Notes under the pieces: generated by a model
What the model saw: only the letters and a program-made list of their open reading frames with translations
Told to the model about the DNA's origin: nothing
The model's database searches: none
Part shown: one piece after another, positions 17,806-29,150 of the stretch
Position numbering within the stretch: position 1 is the first letter of the stretch
Layout of the letters: every line of letters starts with the position of its first letter
Source of the DNA: Mobilicoccus caccae
Lineage (GTDB): Bacteria > Actinomycetota > Actinomycetes > Actinomycetales > Dermatophilaceae
Direction: 5' to 3'
Assembly (NCBI RefSeq): GCF_030161635.1
Contig: NZ_BSUO01000001.1
Location: 2,399,199-2,463,198 of the forward strand
Length of the DNA stretch: 64,000 nucleotides
Position numbers and translations under genes: made by a program

Positions 17806-18018
17806 ATGAGCAACTCCGAGGAAGCAGACGCCAGAAGCGACGCCGTCGAGAACGTCAAGGAGCGGGCCGAGTCATGGGACCCCGGTGCCGAGCCGGAGAC
17901 CGTGGAGCAGCACCTCCGTGAGGGATTCGAGCAGGCGGGGGTCGACGTGCCTGAGCAGGACGTCGAGCGCATCGCCGACGAGGTCCACAAGGAGAAGGAC
18001 GCCCAGATCGAGGAGTGA
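17806..18018 (+). CDS. Small acidic hypothetical protein
   Basis: Protein of 70 residues, mostly Glu/Asp/Ala/Val with no Cys and no hydrophobic helix; probably helical and soluble. It contains ETVEQHLREGFEQAGVDVPE and ends in DAQIEE. I do not recognise a family. ATG 17806 is preceded by a short spacer without a strong ribosome-binding site. It sits 42 nt upstream of the D-serine ammonia-lyase gene on the same strand. Codon use looks native and no longer frame competes with it. Confidence 0.55.
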   Translation: MSNSEEADARSDAVENVKERAESWDPGAEPETVEQHLREGFEQAGVDVPEQDVERIADEVHKEKDAQIEE

Positions 18019-18060
18019 GGTCCGGCCTCACGCTCCGCGCCACGTGACAGGGTTGGAGGC

Positions 18061-19382
18061 GTGAACAGCGACATGCCGGGCCGTCCGGGTGATGCCGGAG
18101 CCACCGACGACCACTTCCTGCAGGACGTCCGCGCCGGTGTGCCCACGACGTGGGTCAATCAGCAGCGCACGGGTGTCACCGACTGCGACATCACCCTGGC
18201 CGAGGTGCAGGACGCCGACGCCCGGCTGCGACGCTTCGCGCCGTTCCTCGCCGAGACGTTCTCCGGCCCCTGGCACATCCCGCTGCCCGCCTCGGGCGAG
18301 GAGGAGCCGGGGGTCATCGACTCGCCGCTGACTCCCGTGCCCCGCACCGCCGCGGCGCTGGGCCTGCCTCACCCGCTGTGGCTCAAACGCGACGACGTCC
18401 TGCCGGTCTCCGGGTCGATCAAGGCCCGCGGCGGCATCTACGAGGTCCTCGCCGTCGCCGAGCGCGTCGCCCTCGAGGCGGGTTGGGGTGCACGCGATCT
18501 CGACACGCTCGACTACCGCGACTTCGGCTCCCCCGACTCCGCGAGGTGCTCTCGCAGCACATCATCGCGGTCGGCTCGACCGGCAACCTGGGGCTGTCGA
18601 TCGGCATCATGGCGCGGACCCTGGGGTTCCGCGCCACGATCCACATGTCCGCCGACGCCCGGCCGTGGAAGAAGGACATGTTGCGCAGCATGGACGCCGA
18701 GGTGATCGAGTACGAGGGCGATTACGGCCTCGCCGTCGAGACCGGTCGCGCGCAGGCCGCCGACGATCCCGACACCCATTTCGTCGACGACGAGAACTCC
18801 CGCGATCTGTTCCTCGGCTACGCCGTGGCCGGCCTGCGCCTGGTCGACCAGCTCGCCCACGCGGGGATCGAGCCCGACGAGGACCACCCTCTCCACGTGC
18901 ACCTGCCGTGCGGTGTCGGTGGCGGGCCCGGCGGCATCGCCTACGGCATCCACCTGGCGTTCGGCGAGCGCGCCCGGCACGTGCACACCTGGTACGCCGA
19001 ACCCACCCACGCGTGCTGCATGCTGCTGGCCCTCGCCACCGGCCGGGGCGACCGGATCAGCATCGCCGACGTCGGACTCGACGGACGCACCGCCGCGGAC
19101 GGACTCGCCGTCGGCCGGGCCTCTGAGCTGGCGTGGTCGGCGACCCGTCATCTCGTGGCCGGCGCGTACACCGTGCGCGACGAGGAGCTGTTCCGCCTGC
19201 TGCAGTTGCTCGACCACGTGGAGAGCATCCGACTCGAGCCCTCGGCCCTGGCGGGGGTGGCCGGCCCGTTGACGCTGCTCGAGGCCGGGGTGGACCTCCC
19301 ACCCGGCGCGCACCACCTGGCCTGGGCGACCGGAGGATCGATGGTGCCTCCCGCCGAGATGGCCGGGTACCTCGACGCGTGA
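18061..19382 (+). CDS. dsdA: D-serine ammonia-lyase, frameshifted
   Basis: PLP-dependent fold-type II enzyme of 440 residues after repair, converting D-serine to pyruvate and ammonia. Seen are the N-terminal [20 protein letters not shown], the PLP-lysine block [13 protein letters not shown] near residue 120, [11 protein letters not shown] near 175 and the phosphate-binding [14 protein letters not shown] near 285. All are hallmarks of DsdA and not of threonine dehydratase. The frame breaks near 18538; adding one T gives FGSPDFREVLSQH, as in the family. Start is GTG 18061. It likely detoxifies or uses D-serine. No DsdC-type regulator or DsdX permease is adjacent. Confidence 0.9.
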
Positions 19383-19543
19383 GGGATGCCGCCCACACTC
19401 ACCACCGTCTGCATCCGGCTGCCGCCGATCACCTGAATCTTCCTGAATGTCAAGGGAAGAGAACCTTGTGTCCTGCTGGGAGCGGGCGGTAGGAAGAGGA
19501 GCACCCTGCGTCACCGGGATCCATCCAGGACCAAGGAGTGCTC

Positions 19544-20899
19544 ATGACCCGCCGCATCCCCCTGCTCACCGTCGTCGCCGGAATGGCGATCGCCGGTGCC
19601 ATCGCCGCGCCGGCACCATCCGCCCAGGCGTCCGAGTCCGACGACCTGCGCACCGCCCTCAAGGCCACCGATTCGCCGCTGCGGACCCCGTTCGAGAAGA
19701 GCAACGGAGCCCGCTGGACCTCCTTCGAGCAGTGGCTCGACTTCTGGTCCGGGCTCGACGCCGCCTCGGACCGCGTCGAGGTCGACCGCGTCGGCAGCTC
19801 CGGTCTGGGACGGCCGATCCACGCGATCACCATCGGCCACCCGACTCCCCCGTCGGTGCGGACGCAGGCCCAGGGGTCGGTGTTCATGCTCAACTGCAGC
19901 ATCCACGGCGACGAGCCCTCCGGCCGAGAGGCCTGCATGATCCTCGCCCGCGATCTGGCCACGTCCACCGACCCGCGCATCTCGCGCTTCCTCCGCTCGA
20001 CCACCGTGGTCATGACCGGCATCAACCCCGACGGCTGGGTGGCGAACACCCGCGGCAATGCGGCGGGCACGGACATCAACCGCGACTTCCTCAAGCTCGC
20101 GACGCCGGAGGCGCGGGTGCTCGCCAAGCTGATCTCCGAGCGCAAGCCCGACGTCCTCAACGACCTGCACGAGTACGGTCCGCGCGCTGACTACGACACG
20201 CAGGCCCTGACGTTGTGGCCGCGCAACCGCAACGTCGACGCGGGCGTCCACGCCCTGGCCAAGACTATGGTCGAGGACTATGTGGAGCCCCGGCTCGACT
20301 CGGCCGGCCTCAGCCACGGTCGCTACGGACAGCTGGTGCGCGACGGCAAGCCGTACCGTCAGGTCGCCGGCGACGACCAGGCGCGGATCCTGCGCAACTA
20401 CACCGGTCTGCGGCACGTCGTGGGCATGTTGACCGAGGCTGCCAACGAGCCCGTCACCCAGGCCGAGAAGGACGACCCCGCGCTCCTCAACCGCAACCGC
20501 GTGGCGGTGCAGTACGCCGCCGTCGTCGGTAACGCCGAGCTGATCGAGTCCGAGCGTCGGGACATCGCGCAGACGACCACGCAGGCCGCCGAGCGCGCGA
20601 CGCAGATGGGGGCGGCTCGCAAGGGCATCGTCTACTTCGCCGGGCAGGACGACATGCTGCCCACGAAACCCGAACAGGTCGAGGCGAACCCGATGTGCGG
20701 GTACTCCTTGAGCGCGGCGCAGGCGAGTGAGTTCGGCGAGGTCCTCGCGCTGCACGGCGTGAAGACCACGAAGACGGCCGACGGCGCCTGGGTGCCGATG
20801 GGTCAGCCCGCTCGCGGCCTCATCCCCCTGCTGTTCGACGAGCGCTCGGAGTTCCGCATCACGACCGCCGAGCCGGTCGCGAAGTGCCCCGGGTCCTGA
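19544..20899 (+). CDS. Secreted M14 family zinc carboxypeptidase
   Basis: Exported metallopeptidase of 451 residues. A Sec signal peptide ends near AQASE (residues 1-30). The M14 zinc site is His121 and Glu124 in SIHGDEPSGREA, with the third ligand His209 in NDLHEYG. NPDGW (161-165), TRGN and DINRDF correspond to substrate-binding segments. The last 150 residues are unusual for the family and end in a Cys-containing tail. AAGGAG lies 5 nt before ATG 19544, which is preferred over GTG 19538. It probably trims peptides or peptidoglycan fragments outside the cell; specificity is not visible. Confidence 0.85.
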   Translation: MTRRIPLLTVVAGMAIAGAIAAPAPSAQASESDDLRTALKATDSPLRTPFEKSNGARWTSFEQWLDFWSGLDAASDRVEVDRVGSSGLGRPIHAITIGHPTPPSVRTQAQGSVFMLNCSIHGDEPSGREACMILARDLATSTDPRISRFLRSTTVVMTGINPDGWVANTRGNAAGTDINRDFLKLATPEARVLAKLISERKPDVLNDLHEYGPRADYDTQALTLWPRNRNVDAGVHALAKTMVEDYVEPRLDSAGLSHGRYGQLVRDGKPYRQVAGDDQARILRNYTGLRHVVGMLTEAANEPVTQAEKDDPALLNRNRVAVQYAAVVGNAELIESERRDIAQTTTQAAERATQMGAARKGIVYFAGQDDMLPTKPEQVEANPMCGYSLSAAQASEFGEVLALHGVKTTKTADGAWVPMGQPARGLIPLLFDERSEFRITTAEPVAKCPGS

Positions 20900-20934
20900 C
20901 CGCCCCGGCCGGTGCCGGTACCGCGACGACGACA

Positions 20935-20968
20935 GACAGCCCGCCCCGAGTCATCGGGGCGGGCTGTC
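20935..20968. terminator. Bidirectional stem-loop terminator
   Basis: GACAGCCCGCCCCGA and TCGGGGCGGGCTGTC form a perfect 15-bp stem with a GTCA loop, between the convergent M14 and amt genes. Confidence 0.8.
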
Positions 20969-21047
20969 CCGCGTCGGGGTGGGGCGACGCGTTCGAGACC
21001 GATGCGCCCCGGGCCGGGAAGGGTGGGCCCGGGGCGGACCGGCGGGA

Positions 21048-22460
<1,413 letters not shown>

Positions 22461-22503
22461 CGGGCCCGCGATGTTACGACCGCGTCAAAAGTCCGCGCCT
22501 CAT

Positions 22504-22519
22504 GTTTCGACGCTGTTTC
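22504..22519 (-). promoter_or_regulatory. GlnR-like box upstream of amt
   Basis: On the amt strand the sequence is GAAAC-N6-GAAAC, matching the five-base half-site and six-base spacing of actinobacterial GlnR operators, although a full site alternates with a GTNAC-type half that is not clear here. It ends 43 nt upstream of the amt start. Confidence 0.4.
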
Positions 22520-22574
22520 GGGAGGCGCGGGCGGCGCGGGTCGAGGGCGTCGGCCCTCCGGTCATGACTGCATG

Positions 22575-22624
22575 GATGAAGGCAGGATCGGTGCTGCCCG
22601 GGCGACACCGACCCTGCCTTCATC
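22575..22624 (-). terminator. Stem-loop terminator of ftsY
   Basis: Arms of 19 nt (GATGAAGGCAGGATCGGTG and CACCGACCCTGCCTTCATC) pair with one mismatch around a 12-nt loop, beginning 33 nt after the ftsY stop. It insulates ftsY from amt. Confidence 0.7.
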
Positions 22625-22657
22625 GCTGCGGTGATGCGCGCGGTGCCGCGGGGTCGG

Positions 22658-23839
22658 TCAGTCTCCGAGCAGCGCGTCGGCGAAGCTGCGGGGGTCGAAC
22701 GGCGCCAGGTCGTCGGGGCCTTCGCCGAGGCCGACGAGCTTGACCGGCACGCCGAGGGCCTTCTGGACGGCGACGACGATGCCGCCCTTGGCTGTGCCGT
22801 CGAGCTTGGTGAGCACGATGCCGGTGATGTCGACGATGTCGGAGAACACCTGCGCCTGACGCATGCCGTTCTGGCCGGTGGTGGCGTCGAGGACGAGCAG
22901 CACCTCGTCGATGGGGCTCTGCTTCTCCACGACGCGCTTGACCTTGGCCAGCTCGTTCATGAGGTCGGCCTTGTTGTGCAGGCGACCGGCGGTGTCGAGG
23001 ATGACGACGTCGGCCTCGGCCTCGATCCCCTCCCGGACCGCCTCGAACGCGACGGACGCTGGATCGGCGCCGTCCTTGTCGGAGCGCACCGTCGGCACGC
23101 CGACGCGGGCTCCCCACGTCTCGAGCTGATCCGCGGCCGCGGCGCGGAAGGTGTCGGCCGCGCCGAGGAGCACGTCGCGATCCTCGGCGACGAGGACGCG
23201 CGCGAGCTTGCCGACGGTCGTCGTCTTGCCGGTGCCGTTGACGCCGACGACCATGATGACCGCCGGACGTCCGTCGACGCGGGTCGAGGCGATGCGGCGG
23301 TCGAGCTGGGGCTGGAGCTGGGTGTGCAGGTCCTCCTTGAGCCAGCCGCGCATCGTGGCCTCGTCGCGCACGCCTTCGGCGGCGACCCGCTCCTTGAGCG
23401 AGGCGACGAGTTCGGAGCTGGCCTCGACACCGAGGTCGGCCGCGAGCAGCGTGCTCTCGACGTCGTCCCAGGTGTCCTCGTCGAGTTGCCCGCCCGCGAG
23501 GAGGGCGAGCAGGCCACGGCTGAGGGCGGAGTCGGAGCGCGCGAGGCGGGTGCGCAGGCGTTGCAGCCGGCTGCGGGTGGATTCGGGGGTCTCGAGCCCG
23601 GGCGGCGCCGCCTCGGGCAGGAGGTCGACATCGCTGTCGCCGGGCCGGGTTTCGGTGGCGACCCCACCGTCGGCGGTGTGCGAGCCGCCTCCGCCGCGGA
23701 GGTCGGGGCGGGTGCCCCTGTCGAGGGTGCGGCGGCGGTTCCCACCGCGCACGAGGCCGATGATGGCGCCGACACCGGCGACGAACAGGACCGCGACGAC
23801 GCTGATGACGACCCAGAGGTCTTGCAAGATCCACTCCAC
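22658..23839 (-). CDS. ftsY: Signal recognition particle receptor FtsY
   Basis: SRP-receptor GTPase of 393 residues that docks ribosome-SRP complexes to the membrane. It begins with one hydrophobic segment (VVISVVAVLFVAGVGAIIGL, residues 10-29) followed by a short Gly/Arg/acidic linker, then the NG domain. G1 is GVNGTGKTTT at 199-208, the G3-region DTAGR is at 282-286 and TKLDGTAKGG at 344-353; AADTFRAAAADQL and the closing LVGLGEGPDDLAPFDPR are also typical. The N-terminal membrane helix is common in actinobacterial FtsY. It lies in the conserved smc-ftsY-amt neighbourhood. Confidence 0.97.
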   Translation of the reverse strand: MEWILQDLWVVISVVAVLFVAGVGAIIGLVRGGNRRRTLDRGTRPDLRGGGGSHTADGGVATETRPGDSDVDLLPEAAPPGLETPESTRSRLQRLRTRLARSDSALSRGLLALLAGGQLDEDTWDDVESTLLAADLGVEASSELVASLKERVAAEGVRDEATMRGWLKEDLHTQLQPQLDRRIASTRVDGRPAVIMVVGVNGTGKTTTVGKLARVLVAEDRDVLLGAADTFRAAAADQLETWGARVGVPTVRSDKDGADPASVAFEAVREGIEAEADVVILDTAGRLHNKADLMNELAKVKRVVEKQSPIDEVLLVLDATTGQNGMRQAQVFSDIVDITGIVLTKLDGTAKGGIVVAVQKALGVPVKLVGLGEGPDDLAPFDPRSFADALLGD

Positions 23840-23897
23840 GGTCGCCAGTCTTGCAGACGCGCGGGGCTGGGGTCGGGCGCCGGGCGAGCGCCGCAGG

Positions 23898-24173
23898 TCA
23901 GGACGCGCGTGTCAGCGGACCGCGCCGCCGGGTGCTGTCGACGCCTTGCGAGAGCAGCGGCGTGAGGTCCACGGGCCGCTGTCGGTTGCGGGCGGTGAAC
24001 ACGTTGTTGCGGCGGCGACGCGCCTTGCGCGGCGGCCGGTGGCCCATGAGGAGGCGAACGGTCTGCCGGTTCACCAGACTCGCGCCTCGTCGGCGCGCGG
24101 GGATGATGACGGCAACGGCGAAGACCGCACCGACCACGGTGACCATCGCGATGGAGAGGAGCACGACGTCCAT
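23898..24173 (-). CDS. Small single-pass membrane protein, hypothetical
   Basis: Protein of 91 residues with one N-terminal helix (VVLLSIAMVTVVGAVFAVAVII) and a strongly basic C-terminal part (RRRGAS, KARRRRNN). The ATG at 24173 has a GGGAGGG ribosome-binding site close by. I do not recognise a family. It lies 58 nt upstream of ftsY on the same strand and might be co-transcribed. No other reading of this stretch is better supported. Confidence 0.5.
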   Translation of the reverse strand: MDVVLLSIAMVTVVGAVFAVAVIIPARRRGASLVNRQTVRLLMGHRPPRKARRRRNNVFTARNRQRPVDLTPLLSQGVDSTRRRGPLTRAS

Positions 24174-24486
24174 GCCCTCCCTGTCGGCAGGGAGCGCACG
24201 ATCCTGCGCCTCCGCAGCGAGGAATCAGGTCACGGAGTAGTCACGATCCTCCCCCAAACCGACGTCGCCACACGGGAATTCGACAACACCCCAGCTCACG
24301 CGGGCGAGTCCCCCACTGCGGGCCGGCTCTGCTCGTCGGAGAAACGGGCACGGTGGCCACCCACGACACCACCATGAAGAAGGTCGCCGGGCATCTGGGC
24401 CTCGAGGTGACCGACCCGGTCGCAGCGAAGTGATCACGACAGCGAGCTGATCACGACGGGGGCGGGGCGGGGCGAGCCGAGAGCGT
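24174..24486. other. Intergenic, possible 3' remnant of a lost gene
   Basis: In this 313-nt gap the plus strand has an open stretch ending at 24433 (ALLVGETGTVATHDTTMKK, then VAGHLGLEVTD) with protein-like composition, but no start or family can be given. Just after it, TGATCACGAC occurs twice, 17 nt apart, at 24431 and 24448. Confidence 0.25.
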
Positions 24487-25068
24487 CTACTCCTCGCTCG
24501 GGAACCGCGGCTCCTTGATCTGACGCGACATGGCGCGGAAGTTGGGGTGTTCGCAGGTGTCGAGCCATTCGAAGATGGCCATCTCGGCGGTGACGACCCG
24601 GGCACCGGAGTGCTTGAGGCGGGCGAGGGCGGCGTGGTGGTCGCGGGGGTCGCGGGAGCCGCAGGCGTCGGCGACGATCCAGGCCTGGCGGCCGGATTCG
24701 ACGACGCCGAGCGCGGTCTGGAGGAGGCAGACGTGGGTTTCGCAGCCGGCGAGGACGATCTGGTCGGCGTGGGGGGCGACATCGTCGAGCATGTCGAGGA
24801 GGCCGTCTTCGCAGGCGCCGAAGTGCATCTTCGGCAGGACCTGCGCGCACATCTCGGGGAAGGCGTCCACCAGCGGACCGAGCTTCTCGGGGTTCTGGGC
24901 GGTGCCCACGATGGGCACGGAGCTCTGTTGGGCGCCGTAGCCGAGCAGTCGTGCACGTTGCCGGACGGCGGCGTCGTCGTGGATGACCGGCATCAGCCGT
25001 TCCTGGAGGTCGACGAACACGACGACGGACGTCTCGGCGACCAGGCGCAGGCTGTGGTCGGCGGGCAT
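24487..25068 (-). CDS. Isochorismatase-like (cysteine hydrolase) protein
   Basis: Cysteine hydrolase of 193 residues in the isochorismatase-like superfamily, of the YcaC type. The catalytic triad is visible as Asp20 in VVFVDLQERL, Lys78 in LPKMHFG and Cys112 in AGCETHVCLLQTA. The substrate is not predictable; relatives hydrolyse amides, N-carbamoyl compounds or isochorismate. It starts 9 nt after the smc stop on the same strand and is therefore probably translated from the smc transcript, an association without known functional meaning. Confidence 0.88.
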   Translation of the reverse strand: MPADHSLRLVAETSVVVFVDLQERLMPVIHDDAAVRQRARLLGYGAQQSSVPIVGTAQNPEKLGPLVDAFPEMCAQVLPKMHFGACEDGLLDMLDDVAPHADQIVLAGCETHVCLLQTALGVVESGRQAWIVADACGSRDPRDHHAALARLKHSGARVVTAEMAIFEWLDTCEHPNFRAMSRQIKEPRFPSEE

Positions 25069-25077
25069 GGGGCCTCC

Positions 25078-28000
25078 TCAGGCGGGTTGGGACACCCGTT
25101 GGGACACGACGGTGGTGATTCCGTCGCCCCGCATGGTGACCCCGTACAACGCGTCTGCCACTTCCATCGTCCGCTTCTGGTGCGTGATGACGATGAGTTG
25201 GCTGGAATCTCGCAATTCCTCGAAGAGGGTGAGCAACCGGCCGAGGTTGGTGTCGTCGAGCGCAGCCTCGACCTCGTCCATGATGTAGAACGGGCTCGGC
25301 CGGGCCTTGAAGATCGAGACAAGCAGCGCGACGGCGGTCAGCGATCGTTCCCCGCCGGAGAGCAGTGAGAGGCGTTTGATCTTCTTGCCGGGCGGTCGGG
25401 CCTCGACCTCGATGCCGGTGGTGAGCATGTTGTCGGGTTCGGTGAGGGTCAGGCGCCCTTCGCCGCCGGGGAACAGCCGTGAGAACACGCCTTCGAACTG
25501 GGCCGCGGTGTCGGCGAACGCCTCGGCGAAGGCCTGCTCCACGCGGGCGTCGACCTCCTTGACGATGTCGAGCAGGTCGTCGCGGCTCTTCTTGAGGTCC
25601 TCGGTCTGCTCGGTGAGGAACGTGTGCCGCTCTTCGAGCGCGGCGAACTCCTCGAGCGCGAGGGGGTTGACCCGGCCGAGACGGGCCAGGTCGCGCTCGG
25701 CGCGGCGCAGGCGCTTCTCCTGCTCCTCGCGGACGAACGGGCTGCCCTCGTCGTCGGCCACCGACGTCAGGGGCGGCAGCGACAGCGGGGCTGTGGCGGT
25801 CGCGTCCGTGGTCTCGGCGTCCGTGGTCTCGGGATCGTCGGTCTCGCCCTCGGCGGGCGCCGAGCCGTCGTCGACGCGGGCGCTCTGCCCGGAACGCTCG
25901 GACATCTCGGCCGCGCTGGTTCCCGACCGCTCGCGTTCCGCTGCCTCGGCCGCCTCCGCTGCTTCCGCCGCCTCTCGGGCGGCGCGGCGCGCGGCGGCCT
26001 CCTGCTCCATGCGCCTGGTCACCGATTCCGGCGTGATCTCGGGGATGAGGCGGTGCGGGCCGAACTCCTCGACGAGGACGTCGGGGGCGATGCCGAGCTC
26101 CTCGACCGCGCGGGTCCGGAGGGCGTCGATGCGCAGACGTTGTTCGGCGCGGGCGATCTCGTCGCGGTGGACCGAATCGGTGAGGTCCCTGACCCGGCCG
26201 GTGAGGGCGTCGACCGCCGAGCGGGCGTCGGTGAGTTCACCCTCCAGCGCCGCCCTGGCGGCAGCCGCCTCGTCACGACGCGCGAGGGCGATCTCAAGGG
26301 CGGCGGTGACCTTGGCGGCAGCCTGCTCCGCACCGGCACGGACCTGGTGGGCGACCTCGACCTGGGCCAGCCGGCGCCGCCGTCGTTCCTCGGCCGCCGC
26401 CCGCGCCTGACGCTCCTGACGTGCCGCGTTCTCCAGGCCCTCGGCGCGGCCCGAGAGGGACCGCACGCGCTCCTCACGACTGCGCAACTGCAGCCGCGCC
26501 TCGGTCTCGGCGGCACGGGACGCGGCGGCGTTCTCGGCGAGGCGATCCCGTTCCTCCGTCGAGGGTTCGGCGTCGTCCTCCCCGGAAGTCGCGAGCGCCT
26601 CGGAGTGTCGCTGCTCGAGTTCGGCGAGCTGGGCGCGGTTGTCCTCCAGGCCCGACTCGACCGCCTGGGCGGAGGTGGTGATGCGGTCGGCCTCGGCCTT
26701 GGCGCTGCGCACCTGCGAGGCGAGGCGTCCGAGCTGTTCGGCGACCCCGGCGAGGCGGGCGTCGGAGGCGTGGAGGTCGGTCAGCGCCGCCTCTTCCGCG
26801 GTCTCGAGTGCCTCGAGCTTGGAGCGGCCGGAGGCGAGGGTGAACCGGGCCTGGTCGCGGCGGGCGGCGGCGTCGCGTTCGGCGGCCTCGGCCTCTTCGA
26901 CGGCCGCCTCGAGCTCGATGAGGCTCGGCTGTCCCTGCCCGCCGCCGTGCAGGAGGCCGGGAGCGACGACGTCACCGCCCGGCGTGACCGCGGTGAGCAG
27001 CGGGTGTGTGGCGTGCACGGCGAGGGCCGCGTCGAGGTCGGTGACCAGCAACACCGTGCCCAGGAGGTGTTCGACGGCCGGTCGGAGGGACTCGTCGCTC
27101 GAGACGACGTCGAGGGCCCAGACCGCGCCCGGCGAGACGTCGGCGGCGACACCCCGGTCGCGCCGGTCGGCGGGCGCGGCGGCACCGGCGACGAGCAGGC
27201 TCGCGGCTCCGGCCTCACTGCCCTCCAGGGAGCGCAGGGCGGCACCACCGGCGGCCAACGACTCGACGGCGAGACCGTCGGCGGCCCGGCCGAACGCGGC
27301 CGCGACCGCCGCCTCACGGCCCGGGGCGACGGACACGACCTGCGCGATCCGCCCGATGACCCCGGCGGTCTCCCGGTCGAGCAGGACCTCGGCGCCGTCG
27401 GTGCGGCGCAACCCCAGGGTGAGGGCCTCCTTGCGGGCCACGGCGTGGGCCCGTTCGGTCTCGGCGGTGCGCTCGGCCTCCTGGGCCCGCTCGACGACGG
27501 CGCGCGCCTGTTCGACGGCCTCGGCGGCCTCCTCGTAGGCGGCGTCGAGGCCCTCCTCGCCCTCCTCCTCGTCGGCGACCCCCGCCTCGAGCAGCGCGAA
27601 CTCCCGCTGGGCCTCCTCGGCGCCGGCGCGGGCGCGCTCGGCCGAGGTCGTGAGTCGTCCGAGTTCGGCCTCGCCGGCCTCGATGCGGCTGCGGACGGCC
27701 GCCACCTTGCCCGCGAGCTTGGCCAGGCCCTCACGCCGGTCGGCCGCGGCGCGGGCCAGCCGGCTCAGACGGTCCTGCTCCTCGGCGTAGGCGCGTTCGG
27801 CGGCCTCTCGCTCGGTGAGGCGCGCGGCCAGGGCCTCACGGGCGGCGTCGATCTCCTGCGACAGGGCGGCCTCGTCGGCGCGCGCGGCGCGGGCCTGTTC
27901 GAGCAACGCCTCGGGGTCGCGTCCGCGGCCGGTGTCCTCGGGCTCGGATTCCGACAGCAGACGCGCACGTTCGGCTGCGAGGGACCCGGTCGAGGCGATG

Positions 28001-28896
28001 CGGTCGCGCAGCGAGGACAGGGAGAACCACCGATCCTGAGCGATCGCGTGCGCGGCGCCCACGGACTCCGCACGCGACTCGGCGTCGGCCAACGCCGCGC
28101 GGGTCTGCGCCAGTTTCTCCTCCGCCGCCTCCCGGGCGGCCACCTGCGCGGCCTCATCGGCGATGTCGGCCTCGAAGGTGGTGGTCATCTGCACGAGGTC
28201 GTCGGCGAGCAGGCGCGCGCGCGCGTCACGGGCCTCGGCCTGGATCACCCCGGCCCGGCGCGCCGTCTCCGCCTGCCGGCCGAGCGGTCCGAGCTGGCGC
28301 CTGATCTCGGAGGTCAGGTCCTGCACGCGGCGCAGGTTGCCCTCCATCGTCTCGAGCTTGCGCAGCGCGCGTTCCTTGCGCTTGCGGTGCTTGAGAACCC
28401 CCGCGGCCTCCTCGATGAACCCGCGGCGCTCCTCCGGCGTGGCCCGCAGCACGGCATCGAGCTGCCCCTGACCGACGATGACGTGCATCTCACGGCCGAT
28501 GCCGGAATCCGACAGCAGTTCCTGGATGTCGAGCAGCCGGCACCCGGTGCCGTTGATCGCGTACTCGCTGCCGCCGCTGCGGAACATCGTGCGGCTGATC
28601 GTCACCTCGGAGTAGTCGATCGGCAGCGCACCGTCGGCGTTGTCGATCGTCATCGTCACCTCGGCGCGGCCGAGCGGCGCGCGGCCGGCGGTACCGGCGA
28701 AGATGACGTCCTCCATCTTTCCGCCGCGCAGGCTCTTGGCACCCTGCTCGCCCATGACCCAGGCCAGGGCGTCGACGACGTTCGACTTGCCCGACCCGTT
28801 GGGCCCGACGATGCAGGTGATGCCGGGCTCGAGCTTGAGGTGGGTCGCCGACGCGAACGACTTGAAGCCCTTGAGGGTCAAGCTCTTGACGTACAC
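25078..28896 (-). CDS. smc: Chromosome segregation protein SMC
   Basis: Condensin ATPase of 1272 residues that organises and helps segregate the chromosome with ScpA/ScpB. Walker A is GPNGSGKS at 31-38. Two long Ala/Glu/Arg-rich coiled coils (about 165-510 and 665-1050) flank a hinge near 515-650. The C-terminal head has the signature LLSGGERSL near 1180 and Walker B FYIMDEVEAALDD near 1204. An acidic, Ala/Glu/Thr-rich insertion (about 985-1055) interrupts the second coil. The start is GTG 28896 (YVKSLTLKGFKSF), with GAGGAG about 9 nt upstream; a longer in-frame extension is rejected. The isochorismatase-like gene follows directly. Confidence 0.97.
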   Translation of the reverse strand: MYVKSLTLKGFKSFASATHLKLEPGITCIVGPNGSGKSNVVDALAWVMGEQGAKSLRGGKMEDVIFAGTAGRAPLGRAEVTMTIDNADGALPIDYSEVTISRTMFRSGGSEYAINGTGCRLLDIQELLSDSGIGREMHVIVGQGQLDAVLRATPEERRGFIEEAAGVLKHRKRKERALRKLETMEGNLRRVQDLTSEIRRQLGPLGRQAETARRAGVIQAEARDARARLLADDLVQMTTTFEADIADEAAQVAAREAAEEKLAQTRAALADAESRAESVGAAHAIAQDRWFSLSSLRDRIASTGSLAAERARLLSESEPEDTGRGRDPEALLEQARAARADEAALSQEIDAAREALAARLTEREAAERAYAEEQDRLSRLARAAADRREGLAKLAGKVAAVRSRIEAGEAELGRLTTSAERARAGAEEAQREFALLEAGVADEEEGEEGLDAAYEEAAEAVEQARAVVERAQEAERTAETERAHAVARKEALTLGLRRTDGAEVLLDRETAGVIGRIAQVVSVAPGREAAVAAAFGRAADGLAVESLAAGGAALRSLEGSEAGAASLLVAGAAAPADRRDRGVAADVSPGAVWALDVVSSDESLRPAVEHLLGTVLLVTDLDAALAVHATHPLLTAVTPGGDVVAPGLLHGGGQGQPSLIELEAAVEEAEAAERDAAARRDQARFTLASGRSKLEALETAEEAALTDLHASDARLAGVAEQLGRLASQVRSAKAEADRITTSAQAVESGLEDNRAQLAELEQRHSEALATSGEDDAEPSTEERDRLAENAAASRAAETEARLQLRSREERVRSLSGRAEGLENAARQERQARAAAEERRRRRLAQVEVAHQVRAGAEQAAAKVTAALEIALARRDEAAAARAALEGELTDARSAVDALTGRVRDLTDSVHRDEIARAEQRLRIDALRTRAVEELGIAPDVLVEEFGPHRLIPEITPESVTRRMEQEAAARRAAREAAEAAEAAEAAERERSGTSAAEMSERSGQSARVDDGSAPAEGETDDPETTDAETTDATATAPLSLPPLTSVADDEGSPFVREEQEKRLRRAERDLARLGRVNPLALEEFAALEERHTFLTEQTEDLKKSRDDLLDIVKEVDARVEQAFAEAFADTAAQFEGVFSRLFPGGEGRLTLTEPDNMLTTGIEVEARPPGKKIKRLSLLSGGERSLTAVALLVSIFKARPSPFYIMDEVEAALDDTNLGRLLTLFEELRDSSQLIVITHQKRTMEVADALYGVTMRGDGITTVVSQRVSQPA

Positions 28897-29150
28897 GGCG
28901 CGCGGAACTCCTCGGAGCGGGACGGATGGACCTGCACACCCTAGCCTCAGGCGCGCTCGCCCCGATGCACCTCGCCGGGGCGCCGCGCACCGGCGACGAT
29001 CAGGCCCAGCCCAGGGGGCGCGGGTATCGTGGGGGTCGTGCGCGCGCCGCCCCGGGTTCCGGCCAGGGCCGACCTGGCGGCGACACCCCCTCCACGCCCA
29101 CTGCACAGACCGCACCCACAGACGACACACCATTCAAGGAGATGTCGCCC

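Noticed and set aside
25624..28944. 1106-codon plus-strand open frame opposite smc
   Set aside because: Antisense shadow of the SMC coiled coils caused by high third-position GC; no ribosome-binding site and no family motifs.
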